Of a DNA stretch of 64,000 bases, positions 56,754 to 64,000 are shown in pieces. The DNA comes from Zantedeschia hybrid cultivar (lineage: Eukaryota > Streptophyta > Magnoliopsida > Alismatales > Araceae). A model generated the notes under the pieces. The model was not told the DNA's origin. It did no database searches and was given only the letters and a program-made list of their open reading frames with translations. The position numbers and the translations under genes were made by a program. The DNA is taken from positions 53,482,501 to 53,546,500 of the forward strand of contig JARZZO010000006.1 in the NCBI GenBank assembly GCA_030544215.1. Reading direction: 5' to 3'. Every line of letters begins with the position of its first letter. Within the stretch, counting starts at the first letter, position 1.

Positions 56754-57288
56754 TGTAACGACCCGCCATCCTATGACCGGAGACCCGATCACTAAATGGA
56801 TGTCGGCCCATTAACTGCGGGTTCACACCCGGATCTCACACAACACATCTGGAGGAGTAAGCGCTAAACAAGGCTAAATATAACAATCACACGGACTACA
56901 AAGATATAACAAGTGCGCAGGAAGGAAGATAACAATGTCCGTATACAGTCCAACAATAATTACATGGTCCAACAAATTAAATAAGTACAGGCAGAAGTAA
57001 AGTACAACAACATCGGGGCATACCCCAGAACTGAGACAGCTGCTGGTCCGCACACCAAGAAGACACCACCCGCCGCCAAGCGCCACGAGGTCCACACCTG
57101 AAACCGCAGGGAGTGAGCCACACCAGAATTGGGCTCAGTAGGGATCATCTGATCCCTGCCTCCCACTCACACACCCACAAGTGCGACAACACAGATATAT
57201 GACAATTAAACAAAGCAGTAAACATAATACTCAACCTGATATGAAACATACGATAAGCAGTGTAGCAGGAACAGTTCTAAGCAACCCT
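56754..57288 (-). repeat. B-family LTR, 535-bp piece (minus strand)
   Basis: tgtaacgacccgccatcc... matches the start of 31467-34327. It is interrupted after gcaaccc by element D. The rest should lie beyond the window, right of element D. Confidence 0.85.
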
Positions 57289-57367
57289 GTAAGGATCGAG
57301 ACTTTCGGATCCGGTTTTCGGGTCAGACCCTGTTGTTCTAACCCTTGTGGGGGGCGGAAGTTCTGAG

Positions 57368-58574
57368 TTGAATCGCGTCAGGACCTGGCGACGCGTTTTA
57401 AACGGCGTCCACCTTGGCAGACGCATTTTCAGGTGCTGCCACGTGGGTGCCGCGGGGGTTGGCCTTGGGCCGCGTGTGTACGACCCTGTCAGGTCGTCTG
57501 AACAGCGTCTGCGGAGGACGACGCCTTTCAGACTGCGACTCTGGGTGTGTCAGAGTACGGCCCTGACAAGTTGTCTGAATGGCGTCTGTGTAGGACGACG
57601 CGTTTCAGAATCTTGTCGGAGCGGCCGTCACATCACCTGATTGGCGTCCGTAGATGTCGACGCGTTTTAGCCAGTTTCTGGTTAACCCCGTGAGCCCTCC
57701 TTCTTTCCCTCATTTTTCTCCTACTCTCCTTCTCTCCTCCTCCTCCGGCGACCGGCGGCGGCCACCTCCTCCTCCCTCTTTTCCTCCCACCATTTCGCCT
57801 CTCCCTCCACTCCATCCTCTACCTAACTCGTACCACTACCATCTCCACTTCCACTGCGGCGTTCTACTCTCCGGACGGCGGCCGACGTCACGGTGGAGCA
57901 GGGACGACCACGGCGGTACCGGCGGCGGCGTGGGGCGAGAAGGGTGGACGGCGTGAAGCTTGGAGGAGTTCGAGTGTCCGGTAGGGTGACGTTCCCCGTA
58001 GCGTTGTGTTTAAAATAATGTTTTCCTCGATATGCATGTGGTAGATCTTCGGTTTTGGGGGTTAGAATGAGCATGTTTAGGTTTTCTATGGGGGTGTTTG
58101 CCTATGAATTGCCTTGCTCTCCGTTTCCCCTCTAGTTTGAATGATTTTTGGGGTTATTTGGGGTTGGAAAGGGAGCCCTCGGGTTTAGGGCGTTCCTGGT
58201 TCCTAGGGCTGAAAGACGTCGTGCATGGACGACGCCTTTTTGAAGGGCGTCGGGCCATCACGACGCCTTTTAGACAGGAATCGACTGACAGGCAGATTGC
58301 CCGGTTGGGGATTCTGTGGCTAAATGGCGTCATGGGTAAACGACGCATTTTTGAATGGCGTCAGGCGTCCATGACGCGTTTTAACCACAGAAATCCCCTG
58401 TTTAAAGCTCTTGGAAATTCCGGATTTTCGTGTTGAATGGCGTCTGGGGATGTCGACGCCTTTTAAAAGACGACTACTGGTGTCGACGCCTTTTAGGCCA
58501 GAATCTGAAGACTGATTTATATAAACCTGTACTTGGAGCTTGAATGGCGTCGACCTTGGTCGACGCGATTCAAG
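57368..58574. repeat. twelve GGCGTC/GACGC stem-loop modules in element D LTR
   Basis: Modules of about 33-36 nt: 57368-57401, 57400-57433, 57498-57531, 57575-57608, 57637-57670, 58209-58242, 58242-58273, 58320-58353, 58353-58384, 58432-58466, 58467-58497, 58539-58574. The general form is (c)TgAANgGCGTC, 8-11 variable bases, GACGCnnTTcA(g). The best is the last: cttgaatggcgtcgacc and ggtcgacgcgattcaag pair at 16 of 17 positions around a 2-nt loop. Confidence 0.85.
58516..58525 (+). promoter_or_regulatory. Element D LTR TATA box
   Basis: tttatataaa, identical in the complement at 8282-8291 and 14982-14991 of element A. It lies 14 bp before the strongest stem-loop module. Transcription would start roughly 25-35 bp downstream, within or just after that module. 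Confidence 0.65.
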
Positions 58575-59615
58575 ACAGAATCTCACTAATGCATGCCTGT
58601 AAAACATGTTCATACTACTAGTTAGATGGTTAGCACATGTTTTAGTGCACCCGAAAGAGATGGATTCCTCATGATCGAATGGTTCTATGTGTGTTGTGCG
58701 ATCGCGGGCTTTTCACGTGACCGGATCGCACTGTGTGGGGTTTTCAGTTACTGTGGACCTGGAGTGACATTGTAGCACTTTATCACCCTGTGCTGGTGGG
58801 GGCGTGAGCACAGCGCCGGTGGGGGCGTGGGCGGGGTGACGCCTAGTGAGAGAGGGTCACCTGGTGAACCCCGGGGTCAGCTAGTACCGGTGTCGGAGTG
58901 GTACATGCGGAGAGTCACTCATGCTGGGGGAAGGGGTAGTCACCTGAGCCAGTTGGGTCGGAGTAGCGAGCGTGCTATCCGAGGGGCTACTCCTTGGTCT
59001 CAGCGGGTCGAGGTTTTCCCACCGTTGTTTGCACGGTCGGCGAGTTCTATCGAGATGACGGTTGCAGACTTTCTAACGGCTGGTTTAGAATGTGCATGAT
59101 TATTATAATTGCGATTGCATGTATTCTCACGTAGAGAATTAGGAATTGTACCTGTCACTACACTTGTTACTCCACCGTTAGCTGTACTTTACACTTGTGG
59201 GTGTGTGCGTGGGCAGTGGGGATCGAAGGATCCCTACTGAGTCTTGTTCTCGAGACTCACCCCTGCGGTTTTCAGGTGAGGACTCCCAGCAGACTTAGAG
59301 CGGCGCGTGCGGCCGTGTGTTGTGCTTCTTCGGCAGTTGTTCCGGGGTATGCCCCGATGTAGTTGTCATTTATTTCTGACCTGTATGTTTAATTATTTCC
59401 TTTCAGCTGGAGTATGTAATTATTTGCTGTAATCGAGTCGCATTGTAATAATTTTAATTTCCTGCACTTTCATTTCAATTCAATGCGATGTGGATGTTTA
59501 GCTTAGTTTATTATTTATTTCCCAGACTTACTAGATCCTGGTTTGGTCCCAAATTAATGATTCGGTACCCATTTAGTAATCGGATCCCCGATTATAGGTG
59601 GCGGGTCGTTACAGT

Positions 59616-59627
59616 TGGTATCAGAGC
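59616..59627 (+). other. Element D primer-binding site
   Basis: tggtatcagagc, exact initiator Met tRNA site, two bases after the LTR end. Confidence 0.95.
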
Positions 59628-59769
59628 ATACGGTCTGGCAAATAAATAAATAATTAGGCTAAATGTTGTAAATTCGGCAAATAAATACATTATCCCATAC
59701 AGGCACGTCGGTAGCATAGGTTTTAGGATTCTAATTAGAACTTTTGATTTTGTAATTGTAGGCGAGTTG

Positions 59770-60681
59770 ATGGCTCCCAGAAGGAGGATGCCAGTTATCC
59801 GAGAGCAGGGAGATGTCCCTAGTGGGTCCGAGGCCGGGAGACCGAGTGTTGAGCAGTTCATGGAGGCAATGATGGACACTATGGCTCGTTATCAGACACG
59901 AGACCCTAGTGAGAGTTCCAGTGCGCGGGGAGGGTCCACCGCTACACTTGAGCGGTTTCTGAAGCTGAGGCCACCTCACTTCACCGGTCGTCCCGACCCT
60001 GACGAGGCCATCCATTGGCTTAGAGAGATAGAGAAGACCTTTGACACTATGGATTGTGCTGCAGTAGAGCGGACCCCGTTAGCTACCTTCATGCTGAAGG
60101 ATAGCGCCTACGACTGGTGGACCACCTTGAAGAGTTTGTCCTATGGGGACAGGAGTCTTAGGGAGATATCTTGGGAGACCTTTGTCAAGGAGTTTAATGC
60201 ACAGTATTTCCCTAGACATGTCCAGAGGGCTAAGGAGAGGGAGTTCATGGATCTGACACAGGGGAGCATGACAGTACTTGAATACGAGGCGAAGTTTGTT
60301 TCGCTGGGACGATTCGTGCCTTTCATATCTCAGGACGAGGAACGTCGCGCGGAGAGCTTTGTGGATGGGCTTAGGCTCAGTTTGAGGAACTTCGTGGCGT
60401 CCCATTGTTGTACAGACTTGGCGTCAGCAATTAGGCGTGCAGCAGCTGTAGAGGCTCAGCAGATCCAGTCGGCCCGGGAGAGAGGGCAGACTGTCCAGGG
60501 GCCATCTCGGGGCAGGGGTAAAACAGCGGCACCGGCTCCTTCAGTCGGATCGGGATCGTCCTCTCTCGGCTCCCGATTCAGGAGGTTTTTCAGGGGTGGT
60601 GGCAGCAGTAGTGGCAGCAGCGGCGGCAGCCAGCCCAGACAGGGGCAGCAGAGTCAGACAGTGTCCAGTGCACGGCAGTAG
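59770..60681 (+). CDS. Element D gag-pol, Gag part up to an amber codon
   Basis: The ATG at 59770 begins MAPRRRMPVIREQ, matching element A. Gag core: RFLKLRPPHFTGRPDPDEAI, AYDWWTTLKSLSYGDRSL, QYFPRHVQRAKEREFMDL, then the half missing from element A (MTVLEYEAKFVSLGRF, RAESFVDGLRLSLRNFVASH, DLASAIRRAAAVEAQ) and a Gly/Ser-rich linker. It stops at TAG 60679-60681, where element A has a Glu codon. The zinc knuckles follow in the same frame beyond the stop. Confidence 0.9.
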   Translation: MAPRRRMPVIREQGDVPSGSEAGRPSVEQFMEAMMDTMARYQTRDPSESSSARGGSTATLERFLKLRPPHFTGRPDPDEAIHWLREIEKTFDTMDCAAVERTPLATFMLKDSAYDWWTTLKSLSYGDRSLREISWETFVKEFNAQYFPRHVQRAKEREFMDLTQGSMTVLEYEAKFVSLGRFVPFISQDEERRAESFVDGLRLSLRNFVASHCCTDLASAIRRAAAVEAQQIQSARERGQTVQGPSRGRGKTAAPAPSVGSGSSSLGSRFRRFFRGGGSSSGSSGGSQPRQGQQSQTVSSARQ

Positions 60682-62907
60682 CCAGCTCAGAGGCTTCCGG
60701 CAGTTTGTCAGCAGTGTGGTGGTACCCATGGTGGGACTCAGTGTCCCACTCTTCCCAGGAGATGTTTCGCTTGTGGCCAACAGGGCCACTTGGCGAGGCA
60801 GTGCCCGCAGGGGTATGGTCAGGGTCATGGTTCAGGCGAGCAGAAGAAGCCGAGGACCCAAGGGAGAGTGTTAGCTATCACCAGGAGGGAGGCTCGCGCG
60901 TCCAACTTGGTGGAAGGTACACTTTCTGTCCTTGGGAACTCTGCACACGTATTGATTGATTCAGGAGCTTCGCATTCTTTTATTTCTGAGCAGTTCTTAG
61001 ATATCCTTTCTACGCCTGTTGTTGAGTTATCTGATGGTTTGATGGTGGAGGTTCCTTCTGGAGACTATATGATATCTTATAACTGCTTGAGGAATGTTCC
61101 CTTGACCATTGAGGGTCATGTGCTCCCTGCCCAGTTGGTTGTGCTTGCCATTCGAGACTTTGATGTCATCCTGGGTATGGATTGGTTGGAAGCCTTTTAT
61201 GCAGAAGTGGACTGCCACAAGAAGAGGGTGCGATTCTCCATTCCGGGCATCCCGACCTTCTTCTTCCAAGGTATTAGGCTTTCTTCCCGAGGTATTCTTA
61301 TTTCTGCCTTTAAGGCACGGAGGTTGCTTGATGGTGGCTGTGAGGCTTTCCTTGCCTCTGTTGTTGTCTCCGATGTCCAGATTAGTCTCAGCCCTGAGGA
61401 GGTACCTGTTGTGTGTGAATTCATCGATGTTTTTCCTGAGGAGCTGCCTGGCCTTCCTCCTCAGCGAGAGGTCGAATTCACCATCGAGCTTGCACCAGGT
61501 ACGGCGCCCTTGTCTAAGGCCCCGTATCGGATGGTGCCAGCTGAACTCGCTGAGTTGAAGGCACAGTTGCAGGAGCTGTTGAATAAGGGTTTCATTCGCC
61601 CCAGTACATCTCCATGGGGTGCTCCAGTCCTATTCGTTAGAAAGAAAGATGGTTCTCTAAGGTTGTGCATTGACTATAGGCAGCTGAACCAGGTTACAAT
61701 AAAGAATAAATACCCACTTCCAAGAATTGATGATTTGATGGATCAGCTACAGTCTGCGAGGGTATTTTCCAAGATTGACTTGAGATCCGGATATTATCAG
61801 ATGAGGATCCGGGATGTGGATGTCAGCAAGACGGCTTTCAGAACTCGGTATGGACATTATGAGTTTTTGGTTATGCCCTTTGGCCTGACCAATGCTCCGG
61901 CGGCCTTTATGGAGCTGATGAACCGAGTCTTCAGGACTTATCTGGACCAGTTTGTGGTTGTGTTTATAGATGATATCCTGATCTATTCTTCTTCTGAGGA
62001 AGAGCATACCGCCCATCTTCGGGCAGTATTGCAGGTCCTGAGGGAGCATCGACTCTATGCCAAGTTCAGCAATTGTGAATTTTGGCTGAGCGAGGTGCAC
62101 TTTCTTGGGCACGTTATTTCTGGTGAAGGTATCGCAGTAGACCCAGCGAAGATAGAGGTAGTGATGGACTGGAACAGGCCGACTTCAGTGACCGAGATCA
62201 GGAGCTTTCTGGGGCTTGCTGGGTATTACAGACGGTTTGTTCAAGGATTCTCTTCGATAGCGATCCCCTTGTCGAGGCTGACTCGAAAGGGAGTTCGTTT
62301 TGTGTGGACAGAGGATTGTGAGCAGAGTTTTACCGAGCTAAAAACTCGTCTCACGTCAGCCCCAGTGCTGGTGCTTCCATCTGGGTCAGGTGGATTTATG
62401 GTTTACTCGGATGCGTCCCGTCGAGGTTTGGGAGCAGTCCTTATGCAGCATGGCAGGGTAGTCGCTTACGCTTCTCGGCAGCTGAAGAAGCATGAAGAAA
62501 ACTATCCCACTCATGATTTGGAGCTTGCGGCTGTGGTGTTTGCACTAAAGATTTGGAGGCATTACTTGTATGGGGAGAAATTTCAGGTTTTTACAGATCA
62601 CAAGAGCTTGAAATATGTGTTCACACAGAGGGATCTGAATTTGAGGCAGCGAAGATGGATGGAGTTCATTAAAGATTATGACTTTGACCTTTCTTATCAT
62701 CCGGGCAAAGCGAATGTGGTGGCAGACGCTTTGAGTCGGAAGACGGTCATGTCATACCTCATGATTCAGGAGTGGAAATTATTCGAGCAAGTGGTGGAAT
62801 CTTCCTTTAGGGTTCCACGTGAAGATGACAGAGCTGCGCTGGTCAGTTTGACTGTGAGGCCAGCAGTGTATCATGCAGTTATTGAGGCTCAGAGGGCAGA
62901 TGCGTAG
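60682..62907 (+). CDS. Element D gag-pol, knuckles, protease, RT and RNase H
   Basis: In frame with the upstream part. Zinc knuckles CQQCGGTHGGTQC and CFACGQQGHLARQC (60709-60804); protease LIDSGASHSFIS near 60952; RT with RKKDGSLRLCIDYRQLN, FSKIDLRSGYYQMRI, LVMPFGLTNAPAAF and VFIDDILIYS; RNase H with YSDASRRGLGAVL, HDLELAAVVFALK and TDHKSL. Key RT and RNase H residues are present, and the RT keeps the usual MPFGL that element A lost. It ends at TAG 62905-62907, where element A has Glu. Confidence 0.9.
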   Translation, partial: PAQRLPAVCQQCGGTHGGTQCPTLPRRCFACGQQGHLARQCPQGYGQGHGSGEQKKPRTQGRVLAITRREARASNLVEGTLSVLGNSAHVLIDSGASHSFISEQFLDILSTPVVELSDGLMVEVPSGDYMISYNCLRNVPLTIEGHVLPAQLVVLAIRDFDVILGMDWLEAFYAEVDCHKKRVRFSIPGIPTFFFQGIRLSSRGILISAFKARRLLDGGCEAFLASVVVSDVQISLSPEEVPVVCEFIDVFPEELPGLPPQREVEFTIELAPGTAPLSKAPYRMVPAELAELKAQLQELLNKGFIRPSTSPWGAPVLFVRKKDGSLRLCIDYRQLNQVTIKNKYPLPRIDDLMDQLQSARVFSKIDLRSGYYQMRIRDVDVSKTAFRTRYGHYEFLVMPFGLTNAPAAFMELMNRVFRTYLDQFVVVFIDDILIYSSSEEEHTAHLRAVLQVLREHRLYAKFSNCEFWLSEVHFLGHVISGEGIAVDPAKIEVVMDWNRPTSVTEIRSFLGLAGYYRRFVQGFSSIAIPLSRLTRKGVRFVWTEDCEQSFTELKTRLTSAPVLVLPSGSGGFMVYSDASRRGLGAVLMQHGRVVAYASRQLKKHEENYPTHDLELAAVVFALKIWRHYLYGEKFQVFTDHKSLKYVFTQRDLNLRQRRWMEFIKDYDFDLSYHPGKANVVADALSRKTVMSYLMIQEWKLFEQVVESSFRVPREDDRAALVSLTVRPAVYHAVIEAQRADA

Positions 62908-64000
62908 TTACCCCAGATTCTCCAGAGGTCTGAGGTTGAGTTATGGGATGATGGTACCGTCAGGTTCAGAGGCAGACTCTATGTCCCGACTGAGGAAGAT
63001 GTGCGCAGATGTGTTCTTGATGAGGCGCACAGATCAAGGTACGCAGTGCATCCCGGGACAACAAAGATGTATCACTGTTTGAGGAGGCACTTCTGGTGGC
63101 CCGGTATGAAGAGAGATGTGGCTGAGTATGTGGCCAGATGCATGACTTGTCAGCAGGTCAAGGCCGAGCATCAGAGACCTGGTGGATTGCTACAGCCTTT
63201 GCTAATCCCAGAGTGGAAATGGGAGCATGTGACTATGGACTTCGTGATGGGATTGCCTACATCTCCTAGCAGGAGAGATGCTATCTGGGTCATCGTAGAT
63301 CGGCTGACCAAGTCGGCACACTTCCTAGCTATTAGGAAGGACTGGTCGGTCGACAAGTTGGCAAAGTTGTTTGTAGACCGGATCATCTCTCTGCACGGGG
63401 TCCCTTTGTCCATTGTATCAGATCGAGATCCGAGGTTTACTTCCAGATTCTGGAAGAGCTTTCAGCAGGCATTGGGGACTCAGTTGGCTTTCAGCTCAGC
63501 TTACCATCCCGAGACTGACGGGCAGTCGGAAAGAACTATTCAAACATTGGAAGATATGCTTAGAGCTTGTTGTCTAGACTGGGGAGGTTCTTGGGAGCAG
63601 CATTTGTCCACTGTGGAATTTGCCTACAACAACAGCTACCATTCTAGCATCGGCATGGCGCCTTATGGGGCTTTGTATGGGCGGCCGTGTCGATCACCGG
63701 TGTGTTGGTCTGAGATTGGTGAGAGGCAGATTGCAGGACCCGAGTTGATACAGCAGTGTGCCGAGGTCGCCAGGACAGTTCAGCAGAGGTTGACCGCAGC
63801 TCAGAGTAGACAGAAGAGTTATGCCGACATCCGACGGAGACCACTTGAGTTTGAGATTGGGGACCACGTGTTTCTCCGAGTCTCACCCTCCAAGGGTGTG
63901 ATGAGATTCGGGAAGCGAGGCAAGCTGAGTCCGCGATATATTGGACCTTTTCCCATTCTTGTTCGAATCGGGGAAACCGCGTATCAGTTGGCCTTGCCGC
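62908..64000 (+). CDS. Element D pol, integrase, open to window end
   Basis: Continues the same frame without a further stop to the window edge. Integrase zinc finger (HPGTTKMYHCLRRHFWWPGM, then CMTCQQ) at about 63048-63160; catalytic core MDFVMGLP, SDRDPRF and ETDGQSE (D, D, E all present, with the Pro before E intact); then the C-terminal domain GDHVFLRVSP and YIGPFPI. The chromodomain and 3' LTR lie outside the window. Confidence 0.9.

Larger units (their letters stand above)
57289..59613 (+). repeat. Element D 5' LTR
   Basis: 2,325 bp, tgtaaggatcgag...gcgggtcgttaca. A pyrimidine tract lies at about 57690-57800. The end shares ggcgggtcgttaca with B-family LTRs. Confidence 0.9.
57289..64000 (+). 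mobile_element. Element D: Tekay/Del-type chromovirus, plus strand, runs off window
   Basis: 5' LTR 57289-59613, PBS 59616-59627, and gag-pol from 59770 past the window end. Same family as element A (near-identical gag-pol and LTR). It is inserted in a B-family LTR after aaccc (57284-57288), the presumed target duplication. It keeps the full Gag that element A has partly lost, but has two amber codons. Confidence 0.9.

Overview
This window reads as nested repeat-rich plant heterochromatin. I see no convincing host gene and no tRNA, rRNA or CRISPR array. A flowering plant is indicated by Ty1/copia LTRs with initiator-Met tRNA primer sites, Ty3/gypsy elements of chromovirus (Tekay/Del-type chromodomain), Tat-like and Athila-like kinds, a CACTA terminus (cactacaagaaaatatag) and a plant-mobile-domain-like reading frame. 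The species cannot be named from this sequence.

Layout. 1-2117: 5' end of a minus-strand copia element, inserted in an Athila-type pol remnant (2118-3683). 3684-6875: 3' LTR and 3' region of a minus-strand Tat-like element with an opposite-strand, promoter-bearing plant-mobile-domain-like frame. 6876-17983: a minus-strand copia 3' LTR plus RNase H remnant, with its LTR split by element A (7190-16219, chromovirus, TSD gaacg). 17984-22580: truncated CACTA element with a decayed, intron-containing gene. 22584-24153: Athila-like 3' UTR and LTR carrying a SINE-like head. 24154-56753: one Tat-like element on the plus strand. Its 5' LTR is split by gag-only element B(+) (24577-38819, TSD gagag), which is itself split by gag-only element B(-) (31467-38749, TSD aaccc). 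Its leader and gag carry a gypsy-LTR fragment joined to a copia element (40469-48904) and a solo LTR (49191-51945, TSD catac). 56754-57288: another B LTR piece, interrupted by element D (57289 to the end), a second copy of the element A family that runs off the window.

How the parts relate. A and D encode a full chromovirus Gag-Pol (zinc knuckles, protease, RT, RNase H, integrase, chromodomain), broken by amber codons. The B elements share LTR ends, primer site and a homologous Gag with A/D but have no pol. They look like non-autonomous partners that would need A/D-type enzymes.

Most unusual signals. (1) The LTRs of A, D and B carry an ordered set of 12 (14 in B(-)) stem-loop modules of about 34 nt built on GGCGTC...GACGC arms. 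Related modules occur in the Tat-like LTR and its internal region. (2) The copia internal region (42239-46952) is packed with short perfect inverted repeats, many with 3-nt loops, plus an array of four stem-loops sharing the loop motif GTGTTTACCC. Neither pattern is explained by ordinary retrotransposon annotation.
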